Of a DNA stretch of 64,000 nt, positions 19,135-27,357 are shown piece after piece; the first letter of the stretch is position 1; each line of letters opens with the position of its first letter. Below the pieces are notes generated by a model. It ran no database searches and was not told the origin of the DNA. It saw only the letters and a program-made list of their open reading frames with translations. The stretch lies in NCBI GenBank assembly GCA_027486795.1, contig JAIXOI010000011.1, positions 42,868-106,867 on the forward strand, written 5' to 3'. Origin of the DNA: Sphingobacteriales bacterium. Lineage in GTDB: Bacteria; Bacteroidota; Bacteroidia; Chitinophagales; CAIOSU01. A program made the translations under genes and the position numbers.

Positions 19135-19370
19135 ACAGTTGGTAATGAGTTTTTGATGGAATTAGGTTTTTCTTTTTTAGCAACGAACATTTACCAATTC
19201 ATGTGCATGTAAGGAATGCAGACGGCATCGCAAGGTTTGAAATAAAACTTCTGAAATTAATTGAAAATAAGGGCTTAAAACAAAAGGACATTTACCTAGC
19301 AGAGAGTATAATTGAGGAGAATGCTGACTTGATAGAACAGAAGTGGAATGAGTACTTTGGAACTAAATAA
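19126..19370 (+). pseudogene. DUF4160 protein, apparent 5' frameshift
   Basis: From 19149 an open frame encodes F-D-G-I-R-F-F-F-F-S-N-E-H-L-P-I-H-V-H-V and continues to an end at E-Y-F-G-T-K, the DUF4160 signature. This frame has no ATG, GTG or TTG before the conserved core because a TGA precedes it. Adding one T to the T5 run at 19150-19154 would join it to ATG 19126 and give M-G-V-T-V-G-N-E-F-F-D-G. It is therefore a frameshifted gene or a homopolymer sequencing error. It overlaps DUF2442 by 23 bp, as expected for a linked pair. Confidence 0.7.
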
Positions 19371-19608
19371 ATCGGATATGGTGGCTGTTAATAAAATATG
19401 GTTTGAGCACCGCACGATTAACATTGAGTTGAATGATGGTCGCATGGTTAGTGCTCCAGTCGACAACTATCCTAACTTAAGTAAGGGCAGTCCAGCCCAA
19501 TGGAATAATTACGAACTGTGGAATGACGGGCAATGGATACATTGGGAAGAACTGGATGAAGACTTATCATTAGAAGGTTTCTTAAAGCTCAATAACGAGG
19601 CTGCATAA
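19348..19608 (+). CDS. DUF2442 family protein
   Basis: 86-residue protein of the DUF2442 family. The signature is the N-terminal I-E-L-N-D-G-R-M-V-S-A-P-V-D-N-Y-P and the later W-x-x-Y-E-L-W. DUF2442 genes often follow DUF4160 genes and the pair has the look of a toxin-antitoxin module, but I know of no proven activity. The start overlaps the DUF4160 reading frame. It lies inside the repeat-bounded cassette downstream of nadB. Confidence 0.8.
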   Translation: MSTLELNKSDMVAVNKIWFEHRTINIELNDGRMVSAPVDNYPNLSKGSPAQWNNYELWNDGQWIHWEELDEDLSLEGFLKLNNEAA

Positions 19609-19626
19609 TCATATCAGCTATGCTCT

Positions 19627-19696
19627 AAAAAAGCTTGGGCTGAAGATACGGTTTTATAGATTTCAGATCGGAAATGGGAAATGCGAAATGGGTGTT
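19627..19696 (+). repeat. direct repeat copy B: displaced nadB 3' end
   Basis: 70-bp near-copy of 19072-19134. It still encodes K-K-A-W-A-E-D-T-V-L and a stop, but is not attached to any gene. A 7-bp insertion (an extra GAAATGG-like unit) accounts for the length difference. The following gap to 20057 (about 360 bp) holds no gene I can support; it includes one phrase-like stretch near 19750-19778 (CTCTGTGACC, TTTGTGTTTC). Confidence 0.85.
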
Positions 19697-20057
19697 GAGG
19701 TTTAATTTAAAGCTCCCGGGTATGGAAGTTAAATCCGAGTGATTGTTGAACTTCCCTCTGTGACCTTTGTGTTTCCCCTTTTGTATTAATGATGGTAAAA
19801 AACAAGAGACCACCAAACTAGGATATGTCGCCCACTTGGGCCAAAATCCATCAAACTACCCCATTTTTAGCCCAAATGCCGCAAAAAAGAAGCGTTTGAA
19901 CCCACAGCCCAAAAAAGTTTTAAAAGCGCAATAGCGTTAATTTGTGAAGGTCGATTTTTGACTTATTTTGTGGACACAATTAACACATAATATCATAAAA
20001 CGGGAAAGAAGAAATACGCAGGTTCGGGTAAGCAATCAACCCTAATCATAATTCAAC

Positions 20058-20288
20058 TCACGGTACTGGGTCATAACCATGTCCGCCCCAAGGGTGGCAA
20101 CGGCCAATGCGCTTGGCGGTGAGCCAAAAGCCTTTGATGGGTCCATGTTTCTCGAATGCCTGTATGCCATAGTCGCTGCAGGTTGGGTTGTAGCGGCAGC
20201 TGCGCGGCACCCATGGCGAAAGGATATATTTATATCCTTTGATGAGGATGATAAACAGAAAACTAAGAATTTGCTTGGTGCTGGGCAT
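20058..20288 (-). CDS. yidD: membrane protein insertion efficiency factor YidD
   Basis: 76-residue YidD protein, an inner-membrane-associated helper of YidC-dependent insertion. The family core is visible as Y-K-Y-I-L-S-P-W-V-P-R-S-C-R-Y-N-P-T-C-S-D-Y with its paired cysteines, then A-F-E-K-H-G and R-C-H-P-W-G-G-H-G-Y-D-P-V-P at the C-terminus. It overlaps the rnpA 3' end by 26 bp, in the conserved rpmH-rnpA-yidD order. Confidence 0.95.
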   Translation of the reverse strand: MPSTKQILSFLFIILIKGYKYILSPWVPRSCRYNPTCSDYGIQAFEKHGPIKGFWLTAKRIGRCHPWGGHGYDPVP

Positions 20289-20682
20289 GTTGTTTGGCTA
20301 GCTTTTCTAGTCCGCGGGTAAGGGCAGTATCTATTTTAATGAACTCCATATCGGGCTGGCCGTTGTAGAGTACCACTAAAGTTATCTGTTTTTGCTGTGC
20401 GGCCAGATATTCATATAGCAAACCTTTTTGGCGGCGAAAAGATTCCTTGATGCGGCGCTTAATAAGGTTGCGACCATTGGCTAAGCGCACTTTGCGCTTG
20501 GGCACTGCTATACAGGTTTGCACCGGCGAGGGTTGGCTGGCATCGGCTGGCAGCCATATAAACTTGAAAGGGTACTCCGAAACGGAAGTACCCTTCTCAA
20601 ATAGTTTTTCAATTGCTTTGCTGCTTTTTAGCCGCTCAACCTTCTTAAAACTTTGCTTACCATATGGTGCAAGTGCAGTCAT
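20263..20682 (-). CDS. rnpA: ribonuclease P protein component
   Basis: Protein subunit of RNase P, assisting the RNA subunit in 5' maturation of tRNAs. 139 residues, with the RNR signature V-R-L-A-N-G-R-N-L-I-K-R-R-I-K-E-S-F-R. The N-terminus K-V-E-R-L-K-S-S-K-A-I-E-K-L-F-E-K-G is typical of the family. It is downstream of rpmH and overlaps yidD. Confidence 0.94.
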   Translation of the reverse strand: MTALAPYGKQSFKKVERLKSSKAIEKLFEKGTSVSEYPFKFIWLPADASQPSPVQTCIAVPKRKVRLANGRNLIKRRIKESFRRQKGLLYEYLAAQQKQITLVVLYNGQPDMEFIKIDTALTRGLEKLAKQHAQHQANS

Positions 20683-20725
20683 AACCAGTAAGGTTTTACA
20701 CGAAAACGAGCAGGCTAAAAGTACC

Positions 20726-20881
20726 TTACTTCAGGTTCTTAACGTCAGAAACGGTTAGTTTCTTACGGCCCCTTGCGCGGCGCTTTGCAATAATAGCACG
20801 GCCACCTTTCGTTGCCATTCTTTCACGGAAACCGTGTTTATTTCTTCTTTTCCTCTCTGAGGGTTGGAATGTCCGTTTCAT
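20726..20881 (-). CDS. rpmH: 50S ribosomal protein L34
   Basis: A short gene read directly from the minus strand, 51 residues. It begins M-K-R-T-F-Q-P-S and continues with [12 protein letters not shown], then [11 protein letters not shown], the invariant L34 pattern. It lies 43 bp upstream of rnpA, as in most bacteria. Confidence 0.97.
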   Translation of the reverse strand: MKRTFQPSERKRRNKHGFRERMATKGGRAIIAKRRARGRKKLTVSDVKNLK

Positions 20882-20916
20882 CTTATCTTATATTCAGTAA
20901 TATGCCAAAAGGGCTA

Positions 20917-20947
20917 CAAAGATATGCCTTTATTTATAGTGAAGCAA
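20917..20947 (-). promoter_or_regulatory. rpmH-rnpA-yidD promoter
   Basis: On the minus strand TTG (20945-20947), a 20-bp spacer and TATCTTTG (20917-20924) match the Bacteroidota -33/-7 pattern. The -7 element ends 35 bp upstream of the rpmH start. Confidence 0.65.
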
Positions 20948-21169
20948 CTTTTTTGCACATCGTGTTAAAAAAGGGTGGATAGTTACCACCCATTGAGTGT
21001 GAAGATACTTGATATTACTTGATTTTGAGCATTTTTTAAGCACCCATTTTCAAGCTTTTACTCCAATTAACAAGCTTGCGGCTGCTAGGTATGGTTCTAT
21101 TATATAAATACCCATTTACACGCATTGCTATATTTGGTAATAGGCGCTTTTTTTACAAAAAAACTATTT

Positions 21170-21649
21170 ATGCGCATACTACTATTTACCCTGATGTTTG
21201 CAACATTATTTGTTACCCTCCCCTCCACGGATGCAAAAGCCCAAACGGTAGCCAATATTCTTAAAGATACTTGGAGCGGCTACACTGAGTTTGATGCTAG
21301 TTATACTACAAGTGGAAAAGGTTTTATCTATCAAACGGTAACCTTAAGTGTGAACAATTTTAATAACATAAGCGGTACCATGAAAGCGACGGTAACTATT
21401 GATGGCTCAAAATATGTTTGTTATTCGACAGTGTCAGGAAAAGTGTATGAAGATAATTTCGAAGTGTATTTTTCTACTACTATAAATGACGGTGCCGATG
21501 TATTGCCCTACGGGCTACAATGGTGCGCGGCAAGCGGCACGCTCACTATGTACACCGATGAGGAAAAGAACGGATATCACATACTAAATGGCAACCTTAA
21601 AGATGCTTGCACCGGAGCCGCCATAGAACTTACTTTATCAAATTACTAA
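21170..21649 (+). CDS. small secreted protein
   Basis: About 159 residues from ATG 21170 (M-R-I-L-L-F-T-L-M-F), with a signal peptide ending near D-A-K-A-Q. An in-frame upstream ATG at 21125 would add 15 residues and spoil the signal. The mature part looks all-beta and has three cysteines. No family recognised. A strong terminator follows. Confidence 0.7.
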   Translation: MRILLFTLMFATLFVTLPSTDAKAQTVANILKDTWSGYTEFDASYTTSGKGFIYQTVTLSVNNFNNISGTMKATVTIDGSKYVCYSTVSGKVYEDNFEVYFSTTINDGADVLPYGLQWCAASGTLTMYTDEEKNGYHILNGNLKDACTGAAIELTLSNY

Positions 21650-21670
21650 TTAAACAACTAACTAACCGAG

Positions 21671-21713
21671 AACCCGCCCTGGCAGCTTAAATATTGCCAG
21701 GGCGGGTTTTTTT
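21671..21713 (+). terminator. intrinsic terminator
   Basis: AACCCGCCCTGGCA, a short A/T-rich loop, TGCCAGGGCGGGTT and a T run. It is a near-perfect 14-bp stem 21 bp after the stop of the small secreted protein. Confidence 0.92.
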
Positions 21714-21897
21714 AATGCTAATAGTACGGCAGCGCAAATAAAGCAAAGGCGCTAGTGTTGTGTTGTTTAGGCAGGTCAATTGTGCGCAAGCAAACACTTT
21801 ACACAATAGAATATATTTCACTTTGGGGTCTAATAGGGGTTATTCTCACATGTTTGGTTATCTTTAAAGCAACTCAACAACCGCCTGCTGCCTGCCT

Positions 21898-23082
21898 ATG
21901 CTTTTCTACTTCTTCGTTGCCGTAGTAGCGGCATTAATCATCGTTTTGGTATTCTTTTATTTAGCCGTATTTGTGATTGGCAAAAAGCGCAAGCGCCATA
22001 CCTTTGATGAGGAATATGAAAAGGAGCGTGCCAAAAACTACCCTCCGCCGTACCCTAATGGTTGGTTTAGCCTCGGTAGCAGTAGCATGGTTAAGGCAGG
22101 ACAAGTAATTGAAGTGGCTGCTTTAGGCCAAAAGTTTGCCGTATTTAGGGGCGAAGATGGCAAAGTAGGCGTACTTGATGTATACTGCCCGCACCTGAAC
22201 GCCAACCTAGCCAACGGCTGCGTAAAGGGTAACAACGTAGTGTGCCCCTTCCATGCTTGGGAGTTTGATAAAGACGGTAAATGTGCCCACATACCGTATA
22301 CCGATACTATACCCCGCAAAGCCCAAACCAAGGCCTACCATGTGCAAGAAAACTGGGGCCTTATTATGCTTTGGCACCACAGCGACGGCATAGCGCCTAC
22401 TTGGAGCACCGAGGGTAGCCTAAAAGAAGTGGAGGAGTACAAGTACCACAGCATGACTTCTGATGTGTTGCGCATACACTTGCAAGATTTTGCAGAAAAC
22501 GGCGCTGACTATGCACACTTTGCCTTTGTACACGACATACTTACCATTCCTTTTGCCAACAAGTTTGTGTATGTAAAGCATACCCTTAATATTGAGTTTG
22601 GCGAAGGCGAAAAGGGCCACGAAGCTTATTTCTCAGACCAAGCCGATTTGGTGTTTAGAAAAAATGACCAACTAGTGCCGCAGGCGGGTGGCTTTGCAAC
22701 AGTTACGTTCTTTGGCCCCGGCTTTTTGGTGTTTAAGTTTAAGACAAGAGTTGCCAATGTGCTATTGGTAAAAACCTTTACCCCGCTGGGCGAACTGAAG
22801 GTGCGCATGGACGACTATGTGTACGCCCCAAAAGGCACGCCGGGCCTTATGATTAAGTATATTTTGGGTGAAGCTTCGGCGCAGTTTCATGATGATATTG
22901 CTATTTGGGAGAAAAAAAATTTTGCTACCAAACCGCTATTGGTAAAAGGCGATGGGCCGATAATGAAAATGCGTGCTTGGTATAGTCAGTTCTACACCGA
23001 AAATAGCTACCTACAGCGCGGTACCCCAGCACCCAAAAAGCCCATAATGGCCGAGGAAGAAGAGTTGGTAGAGGCGCAATAA
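21898..23082 (+). CDS. Rieske oxygenase, Neverland/DAF-36 (cholesterol 7-desaturase)-like
   Basis: 394-residue membrane-anchored Rieske mononuclear iron oxygenase. Residues 1-27 form one transmembrane helix. The [2Fe-2S] ligands are C97-x-H99 (C-P-H-L-N-A-N-L-A) and C116-x2-H119 (C-P-F-H-A-W-E-F). The catalytic iron region is E-N-G-A-D-Y-A-H-F-A-F-V-H, with His207 and His212 as likely ligands and Asp204 as the bridging acid. Overall layout (N-terminal anchor, Y-P-N-G-W, C-P-H-L-N-A-N-L, C-P-F-H-x-W) resembles animal Neverland/DAF-36 sterol 7-desaturases and actinobacterial KshA. Substrate is unknown; a sterol or other polycyclic lipid is an inference. No ferredoxin or reductase gene is adjacent. 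Confidence 0.82.
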   Translation: MLFYFFVAVVAALIIVLVFFYLAVFVIGKKRKRHTFDEEYEKERAKNYPPPYPNGWFSLGSSSMVKAGQVIEVAALGQKFAVFRGEDGKVGVLDVYCPHLNANLANGCVKGNNVVCPFHAWEFDKDGKCAHIPYTDTIPRKAQTKAYHVQENWGLIMLWHHSDGIAPTWSTEGSLKEVEEYKYHSMTSDVLRIHLQDFAENGADYAHFAFVHDILTIPFANKFVYVKHTLNIEFGEGEKGHEAYFSDQADLVFRKNDQLVPQAGGFATVTFFGPGFLVFKFKTRVANVLLVKTFTPLGELKVRMDDYVYAPKGTPGLMIKYILGEASAQFHDDIAIWEKKNFATKPLLVKGDGPIMKMRAWYSQFYTENSYLQRGTPAPKKPIMAEEEELVEAQ

Positions 23083-23096
23083 ACCTATCAACACAT

Positions 23097-23136
23097 AAAA
23101 AACGCCGTCTTGTTTAAAACAAGATGGCGTTTTTTA
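23097..23136. terminator. bidirectional terminator between Rieske oxygenase and rho
   Basis: AAAAAACGCCGTCTTGTT and AACAAGATGGCGTTTTTT form a near-perfect stem with A and T runs on both sides, so it can terminate both convergent genes. Confidence 0.9.
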
Positions 23137-23155
23137 TTTAGTGAAGCAAGGCCTA

Positions 23156-25027
23156 TTAACCGTTCATCGAGATGATAAATTCCTCGTTGGTGCGGGTTCC
23201 TTTCATGTTTTGCAATAGGAAGTTCATAGCCTCTTCCGGGTTCATATCGGCAAGGTGTTTGCGCAGTATCCACATACGTTGTAGGGTCTCACGGTCAAGC
23301 AACAAGTCTTCTCGGCGGGTACTGCTGCTCGTAAGGTCGATAGCAGGGTAAATGCGGCGGTTGGATAGTTTGCGGTCCAACTGAAGCTCCATATTACCGG
23401 TACCTTTGAATTCTTCGAAGATAACCTCGTCCATTTTTGAGCCAGTGTCAATCAAGGCAGTTGCTAGGATGGTCAATGAGCCGCCGTTTTCAATTTTACG
23501 GGCCGCCCCAAAGAACTGCTTAGGCTTGTGCAAGGCGTTGGCCTCTACACCACCCGATAGTACCTTGCCGCTGGCAGGGGCTACGGTGTTGTAGGCGCGG
23601 GCCAGGCGGGTAATAGAGTCGAGCAAGATAACCACATCGTGGCCACACTCAACCAAGCGCTTGGCTTTTTGTAAAACTACACTGGCTACTTTTACGTGCT
23701 TATCGGCCGGCTCGTCAAACGTAGAGGCAATCACCTCGGCGTTTACGCTACGTTTCATGTCGGTTACTTCCTCTGGGCGCTCATCTATTAAAAGAATGAT
23801 TAGGTAAGCCTCAGGGTGGTTTTTAGCAATGGCGTTGGCCACGCTCTTCAACAACATGGTTTTACCGGTCTTTGGCTGGGCCACTATCAAACCACGCTGG
23901 CCTTTACCAATGGGGGTAAATAGGTCCATAAGGCGCGTGCTGTAGTCGTCGCCGCCATTAAACAAGCGGAATTTCTCTTGCGGGAAAAGCGGGGTAAGGT
24001 AATCAAACGGCACTCTGTCGCGCACGTCGCGAGGTTCGCGGCCGTTCAATTGGTCAACCTTCAATAGGGCAAAATACTTCTCGCCTTCTTTCGGCGGACG
24101 TACGGTACCATTCACGGTATCGCCGGTTTTCAAACCAAACAGTTTAATCTGGCTTGGCGAAACATAAATATCATCGGGAGACGAAAGGTAGTTGTAATCG
24201 CTGCTGCGAAGGAAACCATAGCCATCTGGCATCATTTCCAATACACCTTCGCTATCAATTACGCCATCAAACTCAATATTAAACGTCTGCTCGCGTTGTT
24301 GGCGCTGCTGCTGACGCTTTTCCATTACCTGCTGGCCGTATGGCTTGCGCTCTGGTTGGTCGGTTGGTGCTTTATCGGTACCTAGGGTGTTTTCGCCGGG
24401 TTGAATGTCCTGAACAGGCTCTACCGTAGCGATAACTGTTGGCACTACCAAGTTCTCGTCCTCTACTATTTCTTTTGGGGCTGGGGCATCAGTGCGGTTG
24501 CCATCTTGCTCGGTGTTGGCAAACAGCTCTGCCTTTGGAGCTCTATTGCCACCTCTATCGTCTTCTCTGTCTTTACGTGGGCGGCGTTCGCGCTCGTCAG
24601 TCCTGCCTTTAGGTTCTGGTCTGGTTCTTTCTTCACGTTTGGCTTCTATTCGCGGGGCTGGCTTTTCTTCTACCTTGACTTCAGGCTTAGCTTCTGCCTT
24701 TGGTTCGGCTTTTTGAGCTGGTTTGGCAGCTTCTTTCGGCGCCTCAATAGGCACTTCTGCAGTTGGGGTCGCCTTTTTGCTATCGTCCATAGCTAGGCGT
24801 GGCCTGCGGCCGCGGCGTTCGCCATTATTGTCCGACTTGGACATAGAAGTGGGGTCTCCACCTCCTTTTATGCTTTTTATTTTGCTTGGGTTCACGGCCT
24901 GCTCGTCCAAAATTTTATAAACTAGGTCTTGTTTGTCGAGCTTGCGATAATCTTTAATGTTGAGTTTTTCTGCAATTTCCTTTAACTCAGGAACCAACAT
25001 TTCATTTAATTGCAGGATGTCGTACAT
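23156..25027 (-). CDS. rho: transcription termination factor Rho
   Basis: Hexameric RNA helicase for factor-dependent termination. Residues 1-45 are the Rho N-terminal helical domain ([13 protein letters not shown]). Residues ~55-245 are a long Lys/Glu/Pro/Ala-rich insert with Arg/Asp-rich patches, making the protein 623 residues against ~420 in E. coli. The RNA-binding OB domain includes D-G-Y-G-F-L-R. The ATPase domain has Walker A A-Q-P-K-T-G-K-T and [11 protein letters not shown]. Such inserts are known in Bacteroidota and may aid condensation or RNA binding. Confidence 0.96.
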   Translation of the reverse strand: MYDILQLNEMLVPELKEIAEKLNIKDYRKLDKQDLVYKILDEQAVNPSKIKSIKGGGDPTSMSKSDNNGERRGRRPRLAMDDSKKATPTAEVPIEAPKEAAKPAQKAEPKAEAKPEVKVEEKPAPRIEAKREERTRPEPKGRTDERERRPRKDREDDRGGNRAPKAELFANTEQDGNRTDAPAPKEIVEDENLVVPTVIATVEPVQDIQPGENTLGTDKAPTDQPERKPYGQQVMEKRQQQRQQREQTFNIEFDGVIDSEGVLEMMPDGYGFLRSSDYNYLSSPDDIYVSPSQIKLFGLKTGDTVNGTVRPPKEGEKYFALLKVDQLNGREPRDVRDRVPFDYLTPLFPQEKFRLFNGGDDYSTRLMDLFTPIGKGQRGLIVAQPKTGKTMLLKSVANAIAKNHPEAYLIILLIDERPEEVTDMKRSVNAEVIASTFDEPADKHVKVASVVLQKAKRLVECGHDVVILLDSITRLARAYNTVAPASGKVLSGGVEANALHKPKQFFGAARKIENGGSLTILATALIDTGSKMDEVIFEEFKGTGNMELQLDRKLSNRRIYPAIDLTSSSTRREDLLLDRETLQRMWILRKHLADMNPEEAMNFLLQNMKGTRTNEEFIISMNG

Positions 25028-25291
25028 ACGGTGATGTTTATTTAAAAGGATGGTTTTGTTGAAAACGTCATAAGTGGGAAACTATCGGCATATAGCCCGG
25101 ACAGGCATCAGCGGTTGGGAAACGCAATTATACGTTGATCAAAAAGCTTGGATTAGTTATTAATGGGTATTGATGGTAACTAGGAGGATAGTAGAATATT
25201 GGATGCAATTTTACAGAAACTTTACGGAACTGGCAATTTCGATGCAACAACCTTTACTTCCTTCATTAACCCTAAACTGGTTAATATGGCT

Positions 25292-25324
25292 TAAAGATAC
25301 GCAATTAATTATCTAATTGACAAA
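25292..25324 (-). promoter_or_regulatory. candidate rho promoter with long leader
   Basis: On the minus strand TTTG (25321-25324), 21 bp, TATCTTTA (25292-25299) fit the -33/-7 pattern with one mismatch. This would give a leader of about 260 nt before the rho start. The rest of the 540-bp gap (25028-25566) shows no gene I can support. Confidence 0.4.
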
Positions 25325-25566
25325 ATGCCATTAAAAATGTGATGTGTTTGGGCATTTGTACCTTATGGTGTGTATGTATCTTCTGCTAGTTATGTCGTCC
25401 ACGAATGTCTCTTTGGTGCGCCTTACGGCCTGTTGTTGCCAAAATTGGGCTCAAAAGGAGGCGGGGATGGTTCAAAAAGGAACCTAATTTTTAACAATTG
25501 CATAATCTGTTGATTATCAACTGCGCTTTCCAGTATGCTTTAAGGTGCCTATGCGGAGAAACGGGG

Positions 25567-26343
25567 CTACAACACTTCCCGCAACCGCAAACAAACCTCC
25601 AACAACTTCTCCAACCGATCAAGTTGCAGCATATTCTGTCCATCGCTTAGTGCTTGGGCGGGGTTGGGGTGGGTTTCGATAAAGAGGCCGTCGGTGCCAA
25701 CGGCGATAGCGGCTTTGGCAATGGTGCTAACAAGTTCGGGTTTACCACCCGTAACGCCACTGGTTTGATTGGGCTGTTGTAGGCTGTGGGTGCAGTCCAT
25801 TATTACGGGGGCAAACTGCCTCATGATGGGTATCGAGCGAAAATCGACTACCAAGTCTTGATAGCCAAACGTAGTGCCGCGCTCCGTGAGTAGTACTTTT
25901 TGGTTGCCGGTGCTGCGCACCTTTTCCGCGGCAAACTGCATACTTTCGGGTGCGGCAAATTGGCCTTTTTTAATGTTCACCCAAAGCCCCGTTTTGCCAG
26001 CGGCCAGCAATAGGTCGGTTTGGCGGCACAGGAAGGCGGGTATCTGTAAGTAGTCAACCACATCCTTCAGTTCGTCGGCTTCGTAGCTTTCGTGTATGTC
26101 GGTAAGCACGGGCACGCCATATTTCTTGCGGATGTCTTGCAGTATATCGTACGCCTGCTGCTTACCTATGCCGGTAAAGCTATCCAAGCGGGTGCGGTTG
26201 GCCTTCTTATAAGAGCTTTTAAAAACAAGGTCAATATCCAACCGCTTACAAATGGCCGATACTTTCTCCGCCACCTGGTACGGCGTTTCGGCATTCTCGA
26301 TGGCGCAGGGCCCGGCTATCAGCAGCAGTTTATTTTTGCTCAT
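25567..26343 (-). CDS. kdsA: 3-deoxy-8-phosphooctulonate synthase, metal-dependent type
   Basis: Condenses PEP with arabinose-5-phosphate to Kdo-8-phosphate for lipopolysaccharide core synthesis. 258 residues, complete TIM barrel. The N-terminal motif A-G-P-C-A-I-E carries Cys13 where metal-independent enzymes have Asn, placing it in the metal-dependent class typified by Aquifex. Further motifs are F-K-S-S-Y-K-K-A-N-R and D-C-T-H-S. Its start overlaps the upstream isomerase gene by 14 bp. Confidence 0.96.
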   Translation of the reverse strand: MSKNKLLLIAGPCAIENAETPYQVAEKVSAICKRLDIDLVFKSSYKKANRTRLDSFTGIGKQQAYDILQDIRKKYGVPVLTDIHESYEADELKDVVDYLQIPAFLCRQTDLLLAAGKTGLWVNIKKGQFAAPESMQFAAEKVRSTGNQKVLLTERGTTFGYQDLVVDFRSIPIMRQFAPVIMDCTHSLQQPNQTSGVTGGKPELVSTIAKAAIAVGTDGLFIETHPNPAQALSDGQNMLQLDRLEKLLEVCLRLREVL

Positions 26344-26950
26344 GTTCGTTTCTCGTTTGTTGGCCTAGGTAACCGCCGTGGTGGCGTTTGGCGAAATCGT
26401 CTTTGGTAAATCCTTTGGCCTCCATCACTAGTACGCTAAGCACATCGCCCAAGGCGAGCATTACGGTAGTGCTAGTGGTAGGCGCCATGTGCAGCGGGCA
26501 GGCTTCTTCAAATTGTCCCATATACAGCAGCACATCCACGGTTTGTTTCAATTCCGATTCAGGGTGAGACGTGATGGCAATAATCGGCAACTTATGGCCC
26601 AACATGCGCTCAGCTAGGTGCACCAGTTCAACAATCTCTCGGGTGCGACCGCTATTGGTGAGCACTATGAGCACATCGTCTTTGCCGAGCATACCCAAGT
26701 CGCCGTGCTGTGCTTCCCCAGGATGGAGGAACACCGCAGGAGTACCCGTGCTGCTCAAGGTGCTGGCTATTTTTTGGGCAATGATGCCCGCTTTGCCCAT
26801 ACCACTGGTAACCACTTTGCCGCGGCACTGTAGTATTAGGTTCACTGCCGTTATCAGTCCCTCGTTTAGAGGAATATTGCGCACGGCCTGTGCCTCAATC
26901 TCCAGCACTTGGCGGGCGCGGGCTAGCATATCGGTAGGGTTTATTTCCAT
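26330..26950 (-). CDS. arabinose-5-phosphate isomerase, SIS-only form
   Basis: Interconverts ribulose-5-phosphate and arabinose-5-phosphate, supplying KdsA. The SIS-domain core is clear: V-V-T-S-G-M-G-K-A-G, H-P-G-E-A-Q-H-G-D-L-G and T-N-S-G-R-T-R-E. At ~206 residues it lacks the C-terminal CBS pair of E. coli KdsD (328). I choose ATG 26950 (M-E-I-N-P-T-D-M), which overlaps the HAD gene by 10 bp; a start at 26989 would add a 13-residue basic leader. Middle gene of a tightly overlapping Kdo operon. Confidence 0.9.
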   Translation of the reverse strand: MEINPTDMLARARQVLEIEAQAVRNIPLNEGLITAVNLILQCRGKVVTSGMGKAGIIAQKIASTLSSTGTPAVFLHPGEAQHGDLGMLGKDDVLIVLTNSGRTREIVELVHLAERMLGHKLPIIAITSHPESELKQTVDVLLYMGQFEEACPLHMAPTTSTTVMLALGDVLSVLVMEAKGFTKDDFAKRHHGGYLGQQTRNEHEQK

Positions 26951-27291
26951 TTGTCTTCCCATACTTCTAGCCAACGACCTTGTTCCCAATCGCGGGAGTT
27001 GATAACCTTGTCATCAATAAACACATCGTAAGGTGGCTTAGTCAGTTTCAGTTCATGATAACGTGCACCCCACGTTTTTAATTGTTGCGCGGTGAGCTCC
27101 GTCCAATCGATGCCGCTTTTTTGGCCGCGGGCCGTCCAATACACAATATGGTGGCCGGCATCGTACAGCTCGTTTACGCGTTGTATGTTCTGCATCATCG
27201 GCACACTGTTGGGGTAGTCCATGCCGTTGGTTTTGCAGATGGTGTCATCCACATCCACGTATATCGCTAGGGGTTTGGTTGGTAGTGTCAT
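26941..27291 (-). CDS. small HAD-superfamily hydrolase, candidate Kdo-8-P phosphatase
   Basis: 116-residue capless HAD protein. Motif I is D13-V-D15-D-T, motif II is Y-W-T53-A-R-G, motif III is Lys85 and motif IV is I-D93-D94. The pattern Y-W-T-A-R-G...D-W-T...Q-L-K-T-W-G is typical of short HAD phosphatases found in sugar-nucleotide and capsule clusters. It is not a classical KdsC by sequence. It is translationally overlapped with the isomerase and KdsA genes, and no other KdsC is in the window, so a Kdo-8-phosphate phosphatase role is a reasonable inference. The gene start lies in a repeated segment (27269-27304). Confidence 0.75.
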   Translation of the reverse strand: MTLPTKPLAIYVDVDDTICKTNGMDYPNSVPMMQNIQRVNELYDAGHHIVYWTARGQKSGIDWTELTAQQLKTWGARYHELKLTKPPYDVFIDDKVINSRDWEQGRWLEVWEDKWK

Positions 27292-27304
27292 GAGGGTAAA
27301 AATA
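27269..27304. repeat. direct repeat copy C: start of the HAD gene
   Basis: 36 bp covering the first eight codons of the HAD gene and its immediate upstream sequence. Repeated at 28579-28613 with 34 of 36 positions matching (one substitution, one gap). The two copies bracket the toxin-antitoxin cassette. Confidence 0.85.
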
Positions 27305-27357
27305 ACTCTTTGTTTCGAGTTACGAGTTGGAAAACAACAAACCCAAAAGATCTTAAT

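Noticed and set aside
24401..24796. Open frame opposite the rho insert
   Set aside because: Low-complexity shadow of the Lys/Glu/Pro-rich insert; Trp/Phe/Ser-rich translation with no homology signal.
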